Under the pieces are notes generated by a model. It was given only the letters and a program-made list of their open reading frames with translations. It had not been told where the DNA came from and ran no database searches. A stretch of DNA of 49,157 nt, from NCBI GenBank assembly GCA_049437325.1, contig JBMTIM010000023.1, forward strand, positions 1 through 49,157. Direction: 5' to 3'. Positions 30,997-39,643 of the stretch are shown here, piece after piece. The stretch comes from UBA11606 sp049437325 (GTDB lineage Bacteria; Actinomycetota; Acidimicrobiia; Acidimicrobiales; Aldehydirespiratoraceae). A program made the translations under genes and the position numbers. Positions within the stretch are counted from its first letter, which is position 1; each line of letters begins with the position of its first letter.

Positions 30997-33285
30997 ATGA
31001 AGACCATCCCCGCAACCGCCGCCGTCGTCGCCGACCGTTCTCTGGTCGGGACGGCGCTGGCGGCGGCGTACACCGCTGAGGTCGACAGCTGGTTGCGTTC
31101 GGTGATCGACGAAGTCGGTGATCTTCCCGGCTTCGCGCTCGCCGCAGTCGGGGGCTATGGCCGCGGTGACCTCAGCCCTGGCTCCGATCTCGACCTGTTG
31201 CTCGTGTGCCAATTCGAGGGTTCGGCTGCAGGGGTTGCCGAGCGCATCTGGTATCCGATCTGGGATTCGGGCATGAAGCTCGGCCATGCCGTTCGTACGG
31301 TGGACGAGGCCCTCGATCTCGCAGCGGGGGATCTCGACACGGCGACATCGCTTCTCGAGATTCGCTGCCTCGGTGGCAGCGAGACGCTCGTCGACGACCT
31401 CCGGCGACGCGCCCTCACGCAGTGGCGAGACAATCGCGACGGCATGCTCGATCAACTGACCGTGCGTTGCCGTGAACGGCACGCGTCGTCCGGTGAGCTT
31501 GCCTTCCTCCTCGAACCCGATCTCAAGCTCTCTCAGGGCGGACTGCGCGACCTCCACACGCTTCGGTGGATCGACCTCGCCGATCCTGAACTTCTCGAGG
31601 ACAGCGAACGTCAGGCGCTCGACTGGCCCCACCATGTCTTGCTGTCGGCCCGCATCGAGCTCCATCGCTCGACGGGTCGGGCCAACAACCAACTCCTGTT
31701 GCAGGAGCAGGACGAAGTCGCCGATCGCCTCGGCTACGGCGACGCCGACGACCTGATGGCCGATGTGACGACCGCAGGCCGGACCGTGCAGGGCATTCAG
31801 GATGCGGTGTTGCATCGCATCCATCTTCGGGGCCAGCGTCGTCGCCGACTGCGCAAGACCCGAGCGCTCGGACATGGCATCGAGCTTGCCGACGACGCAG
31901 TGCGACTCGCCCCCGATGCGGATGCAAGCGACCCGATCATGCCGCTTCGCATTGCGCTCTACGCCGCACGGCACGACGCGTTCATCGAGCGTGATGTGCT
32001 CGATCGCATCGCCGAGGAAGGCACCGCGCTGCCCGACCCGTGGCCCGATGAGGCTCGCGATCTTTTCGTCGATCTGCTGCTCACCGGCCACGACATGATC
32101 CGCGTGATGGAGGCGCTCGACCAGGTCGACCTTGTCACCCGGCTCATCCCCGAGTGGGCGCCCAATCGCCACCGACCGCAGCGCAACGCCTATCACCGCT
32201 TCACGGTCGATCGTCATCTGCTCGAGGCTGCCGCAGAGGCAGCCGAGCTCGTCGACCGGGTCGAGCGGCCCGACCTGCTGGTGCTCGGTGGCCTCTTTCA
32301 CGACATCGGGAAGGGCTATCCGGGCGATCACAGCGAGGTGGGCGTCGGGCTGGTCAACACGATCGCCCTGCGCATGGGGTACCCACCCGAGGACGTCGAG
32401 ATCCTGGAGGCGTTGGTGCGTCACCATCTGCTGTTGCCCGATCTTGCCGCCCGCCGTGATCTCGAGGACATCGGCACGATCATCGCGGTTGCCGATGCGG
32501 TCGGTTCGGTCGGTACCACCGAATTGCTGGCTGCGTTGACCGAGGCCGACTCGATCGCCACCAGCAAGTCGGCGTGGGGTGGGTGGAAAGCCGAACTCGT
32601 CAACGACCTTGCCACCCGAGTCGTCGCCTATCTGCGCGGTGAGCACGAGGAACATGCGGAGTCGGTCTTCCCGTCGGACGATCTGCTCGAGCGAGCGTCA
32701 TCGGGCCAACAGTTGGTCGAGATCGAGGGCAACCTCATCACGATCGTCACCCCAGATCGCCCAGGTGTGTTCAGCCGGGTGGCGGGCGCGTTGGCGTTGC
32801 ACGGCATCGACATTCTCGATGCCAACCTCACCACCGCCGGTCACATGGCGATCGACGAGATCCGCGTCGAGGGGGGTGTCGCCCTCCATGAACGGCCCGA
32901 GGCTGTCACCCGCGACATCGACCGTGCCCTTCGTCGCGAACTTGCCATCACCGCCCGGCTGCTACGGCGGGCCAAGTCGTATCGCTTCCAGCGGGTGACG
33001 ACGGCGCGTCCGGCGGACCCCAGAGTGATCGTCGACAACGACATCTCTGCCATCGCAACGGTCCTCGAGGTGCGAGGACCTGACTCGATCGGCTTTTTGT
33101 ACCGAGTGACCCGGGCATTCGTGGAACTCGACCTCGACATCACTCGGGCGAAGGTCCAGACACTCGGTGCCGATGTGGTCGACACCTTCTATGTGCGGGG
33201 CCCGAGCGGCACGAAGGTCACCGATCCCGACTACCTTGCGGAAATCGAACTCGCGGTGCTGTCGGCCATCGGCGCCGACGCCTGA
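30997..33285 (+). CDS. glnD: PII uridylyltransferase / uridylyl-removing enzyme GlnD
   Basis: It senses glutamine and modifies PII (adenylylation in actinobacteria). The 762-residue protein has a nucleotidyltransferase motif GGYGRGDLSPGSDLDLLL (about 52-69) and the helical domain with DLKLSQGGLRDLHTLRW. The HD hydrolase motif LFHDIGKGYPGDHSEVG is near 432. Two ACT domains sit at about 585 (TPDRPGVFSRVAGALALHGI) and 690 (GPDSIGFLYRVTRAF). It is slightly shorter than the enterobacterial enzyme (about 890). No ribosome binding site is obvious at the ATG; TACCCT at 30956-30961 is a possible -10. Confidence 0.93.
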   Translation: MKTIPATAAVVADRSLVGTALAAAYTAEVDSWLRSVIDEVGDLPGFALAAVGGYGRGDLSPGSDLDLLLVCQFEGSAAGVAERIWYPIWDSGMKLGHAVRTVDEALDLAAGDLDTATSLLEIRCLGGSETLVDDLRRRALTQWRDNRDGMLDQLTVRCRERHASSGELAFLLEPDLKLSQGGLRDLHTLRWIDLADPELLEDSERQALDWPHHVLLSARIELHRSTGRANNQLLLQEQDEVADRLGYGDADDLMADVTTAGRTVQGIQDAVLHRIHLRGQRRRRLRKTRALGHGIELADDAVRLAPDADASDPIMPLRIALYAARHDAFIERDVLDRIAEEGTALPDPWPDEARDLFVDLLLTGHDMIRVMEALDQVDLVTRLIPEWAPNRHRPQRNAYHRFTVDRHLLEAAAEAAELVDRVERPDLLVLGGLFHDIGKGYPGDHSEVGVGLVNTIALRMGYPPEDVEILEALVRHHLLLPDLAARRDLEDIGTIIAVADAVGSVGTTELLAALTEADSIATSKSAWGGWKAELVNDLATRVVAYLRGEHEEHAESVFPSDDLLERASSGQQLVEIEGNLITIVTPDRPGVFSRVAGALALHGIDILDANLTTAGHMAIDEIRVEGGVALHERPEAVTRDIDRALRRELAITARLLRRAKSYRFQRVTTARPADPRVIVDNDISAIATVLEVRGPDSIGFLYRVTRAFVELDLDITRAKVQTLGADVVDTFYVRGPSGTKVTDPDYLAEIELAVLSAIGADA

Positions 33286-33303
33286 TTTGCTGCCACGATC
33301 TCC

Positions 33304-33999
33304 ATGAACGACCGCCCTGCCACCGAACGAGAACTGCTGCGCTGGGCGGAGGCGTTGTCGGCCACTGCGATCACGGGGCTCGGTTTCACCGACAATCTGT
33401 ACGAACGGGAGCGTTTCGAGCAGGTGCTCGAGATCGCGGCCGACATTCGTGCCCACGTGTCGGGTGGACTCGATCCGAGTCGTCAGGTGCAGGAGTGGCT
33501 CGACCGCATCGGGAGTGGGGTCGCGGGCTATCAGACACCGAAGATCACCGTTGGCGCCGTTGTCGGCAACGACGACGGCGAACTGCTCATGGTGAAGCGA
33601 GCCGATTCCGGTGTGTGGCTGTACCCGACCGGGTGGGCCGACATCGGATACTCACCAGCCGAGGTCGTGATGAAGGAGGTGAAGGAGGAGACCGGCATCG
33701 AGTGTGATGTTGTACGGCCGATTGCCGTCCTCGACGGTCAACGTCGCGGGTTCACCCGCATCCCGCTCGTCTCCCTCGTCTTTCACTGTCGAGCCACCGG
33801 TGGCGTGCTCGAACCTCACCCGCTCGAGTGCGCCGACGTCGGCTTCTTCGCCGAACATTCGCTTCCGGAGCCGACGGTCGGTGTCGACCTGTGGGCCGAA
33901 CATGCATTCCGCGCGATCCGGGGCGAAGATGTGCCTGTCTTGTTCGATTCGCCCCGCGATCCTGTCTGGAGGGGTGACCCCATGTTGGAGATCGAGTGA
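33304..33999 (+). CDS. NUDIX hydrolase with N-terminal Nudix_hydro_N-type domain
   Basis: A 231-residue protein. A helical N-terminal domain (ERELLRWAEALSATAITGLGFTDN, seen as LRWAEALSATAITGLGFTDN) is followed by a NUDIX domain from about 80. The NUDIX box reads GWADIGYSPAEVVMKEVKEETGI in positions 112-134; the first Glu of G-x5-E is Tyr and the Arg is Lys, while the metal-binding EVKEE is intact. Relatives hydrolyse nucleoside diphosphate derivatives such as ADP-ribose or CDP-choline. The stop overlaps the lipase start by 4 bp. Confidence 0.82.
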   Translation: MNDRPATERELLRWAEALSATAITGLGFTDNLYERERFEQVLEIAADIRAHVSGGLDPSRQVQEWLDRIGSGVAGYQTPKITVGAVVGNDDGELLMVKRADSGVWLYPTGWADIGYSPAEVVMKEVKEETGIECDVVRPIAVLDGQRRGFTRIPLVSLVFHCRATGGVLEPHPLECADVGFFAEHSLPEPTVGVDLWAEHAFRAIRGEDVPVLFDSPRDPVWRGDPMLEIE

Positions 34000-34829
34000 C
34001 CGTTACGGCAACCATCGACCACGGAACGACGCGCGACGGACTGATCCAGCTCCGTCGCCGCTGGAGCCCGTCCGGCCCAGCCACGGCGACAGCGCTGCTG
34101 GTGCACGGGATGGGTGAGCACAGTGGCCGTTACGAGCATGTCGGAACTCGACTCGCCGAGCGCGGGATCGACACGGTTGCGATCGACAACCGGGGGTACG
34201 GCCAATCGGGTGGGAAGCGGGCCTACGTCGCCGATTGGGAGCACTTTCACAACGACATCGAGGACCAACTGGCCGAGATCGGCTCACTCGGGCTGCCGAC
34301 GGTGCTGATCGGTCACTCGCTCGGTGGTCTGATGGCCGTCGGGTACTGCGGCTCCAGCCGTCCACAGCCCGACGCACTGATCGTGTCGGGTCCTGCACTC
34401 GCGGCGGAACTCGACGGTCGGGCAAAGACGCTTGTCGCCCTCGGCCCGGCCATCCGTCGCTTTGCGCCTGGATATGAACATCGCGATGCGTGGGACGCAA
34501 CCGTCTACGCCGAGGATGTCTCGGTCGGGGAGCGGTTCATGGAAGATCCGCTGCGCGTCGACTTTGTGACGATCTCCTTGGCCCTCGAGTCGATCGATGC
34601 GATCCGTCGAGCTCGGGCCTCGGTCGGAGACATCGACATTCCGGTCCTGTGCGTCCACGGGGCCAAGGACAAGCTGGTTCCGGTCCGGGCGTCGGAGATT
34701 CTGTCGACGGTCCCTGGTGCGAGGCGCATCGTGTACGACCACCTCGGCCATGAAGTCTTCAACGAGCCGGAAGGGCTCGACATCGTCGACACCTGCGCCG
34801 AGTGGGCCGTCGACGTGCTCGGCGCCTGA
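33996..34829 (+). CDS. Alpha/beta hydrolase, monoacylglycerol-lipase-like
   Basis: A 277-residue serine hydrolase. It has the oxyanion motif LLVHGMGEHSGRYEHV, DNRGYGQSGG, the nucleophile elbow GHSLGG and an acid residue region VHGAKDKLVP. The catalytic His lies in DHLGHEVFNEP. HGMGEHSGRY is the wording of the Hydrolase_4 (monoglyceride lipase/lysophospholipase) family. It starts at GTG 33996 inside the NUDIX stop. Confidence 0.85.
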   Translation: MTVTATIDHGTTRDGLIQLRRRWSPSGPATATALLVHGMGEHSGRYEHVGTRLAERGIDTVAIDNRGYGQSGGKRAYVADWEHFHNDIEDQLAEIGSLGLPTVLIGHSLGGLMAVGYCGSSRPQPDALIVSGPALAAELDGRAKTLVALGPAIRRFAPGYEHRDAWDATVYAEDVSVGERFMEDPLRVDFVTISLALESIDAIRRARASVGDIDIPVLCVHGAKDKLVPVRASEILSTVPGARRIVYDHLGHEVFNEPEGLDIVDTCAEWAVDVLGA

Positions 34830-34832
34830 CGA

Positions 34833-35702
34833 TCAGTCGACGTCGCGAAGAAACTCCTCGACCTCGGCGACCAGAAGTTCGGGGTCGTCGTCGAGGTTGT
34901 CGGCGTCGTCGAGGTCCCACGCCTCCTCGAGGTCGCGAACGTACTCGAGGGTGTCGTCATCTTCGGTGACAAGTTCGTCCACCTGGCGCTCATAGGCGGC
35001 AGCGGCGATCTCGAGGTCGGTGACGAACACGCTGGTACCGAGGAGTTCGCAGACCTTGTGCACCAGGGCCAGACCCGCTTTCGGGGATGGGGCACCTGGG
35101 ACGTATGACGGGACAGCGGCCCAGAACGACGCAGTGGGGAAGCCGGCTGCGGCGGCTTCGGTGGAGAGGACACCGACGATGCCGGTCGGTCCTTCATAGC
35201 TCGACGGTGCGAGGTCGAGTTGGCTCATCAGTACCGGGTCGTCGGTGGCGCCGTAGATCTCCACGGGCCGAGTGTGCGGCACGTCGGCCAAGAGCGCCCC
35301 GAGGGTGACGATTCGGCTGGCGCCGATCTGGCGAGCGGCAGCGACGACCTGTTCGCAGAACGTGCGCCACCGCAGTTGCGGTTCGAGGCCGAGCAGTACG
35401 GCGATGTCGTGGCCACTCGACGGTGCTCGCCCGACGAGGAGTTCGTTCTCGGGCCAGGTGATCGAGCGGTTGCGGTCCTCGTCGAGGTGGACGAGCGGCC
35501 GGGTGGTACTGAAGTCGTAATAGCGTTCGGGGTCGATCAGTGCGAGCGGGGTGGCGTCGAACCGTTCGGCGAGGTGGCGTGCTGCGATCGTTGCGGCGTC
35601 GCCGGCGTCATTCCAGCCCTCGAACGCAACGACGAGAACAGGGTCACGAAGATCGGGTGTGGGGCGGAGCCACTTCAGATCGTCGGCAGAGTTCTCGGCC
35701 AC
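34833..35702 (-). CDS. PAC2-family protein (proteasome-assembly-chaperone fold)
   Basis: A 289-residue protein starting near LRDPVLVVAFEGWNDAGDAA, the PAC2 hallmark. It continues with GLEPQLRWRTFCEQV and RIVTLGALLADVPHTRP, and has GPTGIVGVL followed by FWAAVPSYVPGAPSPKA. The C-terminal 40 residues are strongly acidic. PAC2 proteins are widespread in actinobacteria beside proteasome genes or alone, and their function is not established. The GTG start is fixed by a TAGCTT box 6 nt upstream. Confidence 0.85.
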   Translation of the reverse strand: MAENSADDLKWLRPTPDLRDPVLVVAFEGWNDAGDAATIAARHLAERFDATPLALIDPERYYDFSTTRPLVHLDEDRNRSITWPENELLVGRAPSSGHDIAVLLGLEPQLRWRTFCEQVVAAARQIGASRIVTLGALLADVPHTRPVEIYGATDDPVLMSQLDLAPSSYEGPTGIVGVLSTEAAAAGFPTASFWAAVPSYVPGAPSPKAGLALVHKVCELLGTSVFVTDLEIAAAAYERQVDELVTEDDDTLEYVRDLEEAWDLDDADNLDDDPELLVAEVEEFLRDVD

Positions 35703-35708
35703 CGAATC

Positions 35709-35714
35709 AAGCTA
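35709..35714 (-). promoter_or_regulatory. -10 box of the PAC2 gene
   Basis: TAGCTT with a 6-nt gap to the GTG at 35702. Confidence 0.5.
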
Positions 35715-35757
35715 TCGGCGTGTCGATCGAACCAATCGGTGGATCGGTTCGGCGGGG

Positions 35758-36207
35758 TCAGGGTCCGGTGGACAGTTCGGGCTTGTGGTACCGGTAGACG
35801 TTGGTGTCTCGTGCTTCGAACCCGATGCGCTGATAGAGGCGATTCGCCGCCTCACGCGATGGACGAGAGGTCAGATCGACGGTGATCGCCCCCTGGCCGA
35901 AGGCATGTTCGATGGCTGCTTCGTTGAGGAGCCGACCGACGCCCTTTCCGCGTGCTGCGTCGTCGACGATGACGTCTTCGATCCATGCCCGAATACCGGT
36001 CGGGATGGGGAACACGACGAGGGTCAGGACGCCAACGATGCCGGTCTCGTCGGAGGCCACGAAGAACGAGTTCGCCTCATGACGGCACACACGGTCGAGT
36101 TCATCGAACGACGGTGGCGGATTCGACGACGACAGTTGCGGCACCAGGCGCTGCATTGCCGCATGGAGATCGTCGGATGCTCCGGTTGCGATGGTGACGT
36201 CGACCAT
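35758..36207 (-). CDS. GNAT-family N-acetyltransferase
   Basis: A 149-residue acetyl-CoA-dependent acyltransferase. The middle strands AWIEDVIVDDAARGKGVGRLL contain the acetyl-CoA loop (R/Q-x-x-G-x-G/A form ARGKGVG). It ends with LTSRPSREAANRLYQRIGFEARDTNVYRY, a common wording in small-molecule or antibiotic-resistance-like GNATs. The substrate is unknown. Confidence 0.87.
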   Translation of the reverse strand: MVDVTIATGASDDLHAAMQRLVPQLSSSNPPPSFDELDRVCRHEANSFFVASDETGIVGVLTLVVFPIPTGIRAWIEDVIVDDAARGKGVGRLLNEAAIEHAFGQGAITVDLTSRPSREAANRLYQRIGFEARDTNVYRYHKPELSTGP

Positions 36208-36213
36208 GCCGCC

Positions 36214-36219
36214 ACGGTA
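36214..36219 (-). promoter_or_regulatory. -10 box of the GNAT gene
   Basis: TACCGT with a 6-nt gap to the ATG at 36207. Confidence 0.45.
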
Positions 36220-36268
36220 TTACGCCGGGAGGGGCGTCGGTCGTTCCTCGCAGGAACAAACCGACGGA

Positions 36269-37570
36269 TCAGGCCGGCACGAGCCGGACGACAGCCCCCG
36301 ACAGCGACAGCGCGACCATCTCACCGTTCGGATCGACACTGAAGTCGACGAGATTTCCACCCGGCATGGAGATGTCGAGGTCGACAAAGACGACCTCGCC
36401 GGAGGCGACCGAGATGGCCCACAGGTCCGAGGTGCAGTAGTCGCCGAAGACGTAGGCACCGACGAGGCCGGGAATCGCATCGCCGCGGTACACCTCGCCG
36501 CCGGTGATGCTGCAGCCACCGACTTCGCCGCTGTGGCTGTAGACGAACACCGGGTCGATGTTGCCCTCGGGGCGTTCACCCCGGAATGCTTCGGTGCCCT
36601 CCCGGAGATTCCAGCCGAGGTTTGCGCCGAGGCCCCACCCGTTTGCACCGAGGAGGAGGGTGACCTCTTCCCAGCGGTCCTGCCCGACGTCGGCGATCCA
36701 GAAGTCACCGGTTGCACTGTCGAACGACATTCGCCACGGGTTCCGGACGCCGAGCAGAAAGGCCTCGGGAATGCCACCCCCGCCGGCAAACGGGTTGTCC
36801 GTCGGGATCGCATAGGGCCCGCTGGGCGCAGAAGGTGTCGGGTCGATCCGGAGAATCGTTCCGAGCGCGGTTTCGGGGTCTTGGCCGGCTCCGAGGGGGT
36901 CGCCCGAGCCGCCTCCGTCCCCCACCCCGACGTACAGGTGTCCGTCGGGTCCGATCGCAAGGGCCCCACCGTTGTGGTTGCCGAAGGGCTGCTCGAGGGT
37001 CAGCAGCACCACCCGCCGGCCGGGTCGACCGGTTTCGTCGAGCAGGAACGCCTCGATGCGGGTGTCACCTCGCCGGTCGGTGTAGTTGATGTAGAGCGCA
37101 TCGTCGTCGACTGCGAGGCCGAGGAGTCCCCGTTCGCCGCCGCTGCTGGTCTCGTCGTCGAGATCGAGCACGGTGTCGCCGACCGCGCCGCTGTCGGGAT
37201 CGACGACGATGACCCGGCCGGCCCGTTCGGCGATCCACCACTCGCCGTTGGGTGCAACTACGGCGTCGATCGGCGATTCGAGTTCGACGACCCGTTCGAT
37301 CGTGAGATCGACACTGCGGAATGCGGGGGTGTCGGCTGCGTCCGAGCGGCCGGCGGTCGCTGCTGCTGCATCTGCGGGTTCGTCGATCGACGGCTCGGCG
37401 TCGCCCGTCTCGGCGCTGTCGCCACCGAGACCCTCGGCCCCGTCGGCCGCCACCGTCACCTGAGGGACGGTGGTGTCGACGGTGAGCGAAGCGAAGACCG
37501 TCTCGTCGTCGGCGCCGCAGGCGATGGCGAGGCCCATGGTCGCAGCGAGGACAGCAGCGAGGCGCCTCAT
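36269..37570 (-). CDS. PQQ-dependent sugar dehydrogenase (soluble GDH/Asd family) lipoprotein
   Basis: A 433-residue exported protein. The signal peptide ends LAIAC, so it is probably lipid-anchored, and a Ser/Ala/Asp-rich linker runs to about 90. A six-bladed propeller follows: SPIDAVVAPNGEWWIAERAG, GERGLLGLAVDD, the catalytic-His segment FGNHNGGALAIGPDGHLYVG, GVRNPWRMSFD and GDYCTSDLW. The family oxidises aldose sugars with PQQ, but many members have unproven cofactors. The longer reading upstream lies inside tesB and is rejected. ATG at 37570 overlaps the tesB stop. Confidence 0.87.
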   Translation of the reverse strand: MRRLAAVLAATMGLAIACGADDETVFASLTVDTTVPQVTVAADGAEGLGGDSAETGDAEPSIDEPADAAAATAGRSDAADTPAFRSVDLTIERVVELESPIDAVVAPNGEWWIAERAGRVIVVDPDSGAVGDTVLDLDDETSSGGERGLLGLAVDDDALYINYTDRRGDTRIEAFLLDETGRPGRRVVLLTLEQPFGNHNGGALAIGPDGHLYVGVGDGGGSGDPLGAGQDPETALGTILRIDPTPSAPSGPYAIPTDNPFAGGGGIPEAFLLGVRNPWRMSFDSATGDFWIADVGQDRWEEVTLLLGANGWGLGANLGWNLREGTEAFRGERPEGNIDPVFVYSHSGEVGGCSITGGEVYRGDAIPGLVGAYVFGDYCTSDLWAISVASGEVVFVDLDISMPGGNLVDFSVDPNGEMVALSLSGAVVRLVPA

Positions 37571-38412
37571 GACGGACCGATGCGCCGGATGAGTCCTTCC
37601 TGCACGACGTTGGCGATCAATCGCCCGTCGCGCGTGAACACTCGACCGGTGGCGAGGCCGCGCCCGCCGCTGGCCGATGGCGTGTGCTGGTCGTAGAGCA
37701 ACCATTCGTCGGCACGAAACGGTCCGTGGAACCACATGGCGTGGTCGAGGCTCGCCATCATCAGCTCCCCTTCGGGTGGGCGGCCATGGGGAAGGAGGGA
37801 GCTGTCGAGCAGGGTCATGTCGGATGCGTACGTGAGCAGGCAGGTGTGCAGCACGAGTCCGTCGGGAAGCTCACCGTTGGTTCGGAGCCACACCTGCTGG
37901 GTGGGTGGTTCCGGACCGGTCCGCTGCAGGGGATCGGTGGTGACGTACCGCATGTCGATCGCACTCGGCCCCCAGCGGTCGTCGAGACCTGCGGCTGCGA
38001 ACCGTTGCTCACGGGTCGGGAGCTCGTCGGGGCCGATCACAACGGGCATCGGATCGCTGTGGGAATAGCCAGGTTCGTTCACGTGGAACGAGGCCGACAT
38101 GTGGAAGATGGCCCGACCGTGTTGGATGGCCACGACGCGCCGGGTCGTGAAGGACCGGCCGTCGCGTATGCGGTCGACCTCGTACAACACCGGGACACTG
38201 GGATCTCCCGGCCGCAAGAAGTAGGCGTGGAGGGAGTGGACGGGGCGGTCGTCGTCGACGGTTCGCGCTGCTGCGACCAACGCCTGCCCGGCCACTTGAC
38301 CGCCGAAGATTCGCTGGCGATCCTCGTCGGGATTGACGCCGCGGAAGATGTTGACCTCGATCGACTCCAGGTCCAACAGATCGACGAGGGAGTCGACGAG
38401 GGCTTGCTGCAT
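37567..38412 (-). CDS. Acyl-CoA thioesterase II (TesB family)
   Basis: It hydrolyses acyl-CoA to free acid and CoA. The 281-residue protein has two hot-dog domains: RIFGGQVAGQALVAAARTV and HAYFLRPGDPSVPV in the first, and LDHAMWFHGPFRADEWLLYDQ with the C-terminal GRVFTRDGRLIANVVQEGLIR in the second. These are typical TesB signatures. The frame is open back to 38511 but the ATG at 38412 gives the normal length. It is the first gene of a pair with the sugar dehydrogenase. Confidence 0.92.
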   Translation of the reverse strand: MQQALVDSLVDLLDLESIEVNIFRGVNPDEDRQRIFGGQVAGQALVAAARTVDDDRPVHSLHAYFLRPGDPSVPVLYEVDRIRDGRSFTTRRVVAIQHGRAIFHMSASFHVNEPGYSHSDPMPVVIGPDELPTREQRFAAAGLDDRWGPSAIDMRYVTTDPLQRTGPEPPTQQVWLRTNGELPDGLVLHTCLLTYASDMTLLDSSLLPHGRPPEGELMMASLDHAMWFHGPFRADEWLLYDQHTPSASGGRGLATGRVFTRDGRLIANVVQEGLIRRIGPS

Positions 38413-38478
38413 GACGTCAGTCTGCCCGCTCTGGGCGGTGAGTCGGACTCGACCGGGCCGACGCGATGGTGGTGACAG

Positions 38479-38484
38479 TAACCT
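38479..38484 (+). promoter_or_regulatory. -10 box of the GtrA gene
   Basis: TAACCT with an 8-nt gap to GTG 38493. It lies inside the longer reading that starts at ATG 38466, so it favours the shorter protein. Confidence 0.4.
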
Positions 38485-38492
38485 GCACGCTC

Positions 38493-38945
38493 GTGGCACC
38501 GACGATCGCACCGAGCAAGAACTTCATCGCCGAGCACGGCGAGAAGCTGTTGCGGTACTGCGGTGTGTCGGTCGTCAACGTGGTCTTGGGACAGGGGCTC
38601 CTTGCGCTGTGTCTTGCCGTGTTCGGGTTGGGTGGGGTGGTGTCGCAGGTGATCGCGGCAAGTGTGTCGGCGATTCCTGCCTACCTCCTCAGCCGTCGGT
38701 GGGTGTGGAAGCAGCGTGGCCCCGATTCCCTGCGCGCCGAGGTGCTGCCGTTCTGGGTCATGGCGCTCGTGGGCCTGGCGTTTGCGGTGTCGGCCATCGC
38801 CGTGATGGAGCGGTTCACCGAGTCGACGCTCGTACTGATGGCCACCAGCCTTGCTGCCTATGGGGTGGTGTGGGTCGCCAAGTACGTGGTGCTCGACAAG
38901 ATCATGTGGCACACGCCGTCCAGTGCCGATACCTCCTCGGCCTGA
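38493..38945 (+). CDS. GtrA-family four-helix membrane protein
   Basis: A 150-residue protein from GTG 38493 (159 from ATG 38466). It has four hydrophobic helices beginning at LLRYCGVSVVNVVLGQGLLAL, SQVIAASVSAIPAYLLSRRWVW, VMALVGLAFAVSAIAVM and LVLMATSLAAYGVVWVAKYVVL; the second carries the family mark PAYLLSRRWVW. GtrA proteins are thought to move undecaprenyl-linked sugars or to assist cell-envelope glycosyltransferases. The nearby glycosyltransferase operon fits this. Confidence 0.85.
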   Translation: MAPTIAPSKNFIAEHGEKLLRYCGVSVVNVVLGQGLLALCLAVFGLGGVVSQVIAASVSAIPAYLLSRRWVWKQRGPDSLRAEVLPFWVMALVGLAFAVSAIAVMERFTESTLVLMATSLAAYGVVWVAKYVVLDKIMWHTPSSADTSSA

Positions 38946-38946
38946 C

Positions 38947-39575
38947 ATGGTGATGGACGCAACCCTGCTCGCCCATGCCGAGGCCGCCCGAGGCTTCATG
39001 CCGCCCGACGAAGGGTTGGCGTTGTTCGAAGCGGCAGAAGCGGTGGAGGTGGGGGGTCCGTTTCTCGAGGTCGGCAGCTACTGCGGCAAGTCCGCGGTGT
39101 ACCTCGGTGCGGCTGCCCAGGCGGCTGGTCGCGTGCTGTTCGCACTGGACCATCACCGAGGGAGCGAGGAGAACCAGGCCGGGTGGGAGCACCACGAGGC
39201 CGATCTTGTCGATCCTTCGATCGACAAGATGGACACATTGCCGACCTTTCGTCGCACGATCCACGATGCGGGACTCGAAGGCACTGTCGTTGCGCTCGTC
39301 GGTGATTCGCCGACCGTTGGCTCGATCTGGCAGATCCCGTTGGCCCTGCTTTTCATCGATGGCGGCCATGGCAGCGAGCCCGCCCATCGTGACTACGAGA
39401 CATGGGTGCCGCACGTGGCACTGGGCGGCACGCTGCTGATCCACGACGTGTTCCCTGACCCGGCCGACGGCGGCCGTTCGAGATCTACTGCCGCGCCATG
39501 GAGTCCGGGGCGTTTCGCGAGGTCGGCGTCACCGGGTCGCTGCGCCGGCTCGAGCGGATCGCCGACGGGATCTGA
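38947..39575 (+). CDS. Class I SAM-dependent methyltransferase, frameshifted near the C-terminus
   Basis: A Methyltransf_24-type protein. FLEVGSYCGKSAVYLGAAA is the SAM motif, followed by LFALDHHRGSEENQAGWEHH, LLFIDGGHGSEPAHRDYETW and GGTLLIHDVFPDPADGG. After codon 176 (position 39474) the expected continuation is in the -1 frame: PFEIYCRAMESGAFREVGV and onward to the TGA at 39573. The unshifted frame runs on as a basic low-complexity tail to 39690, into the convergent gene. One missing base in the G/C run at 39471-39476 explains it. This is either a real lesion affecting the last 33 residues or a sequencing error. Confidence 0.7.
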
Positions 39576-39643
39576 TCACGTCCTCGGAGACCGGAACACG
39601 CTGCGACGCGTTTCGCCCCGTTGGATCCGTCGGATGCCGTTGG

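Noticed and set aside
30253..32655. 800-codon minus-strand frame across amt and glnD
   Set aside because: Antisense of two well-recognised genes; rich in His/Asp/Arg as expected from mirrored codons.
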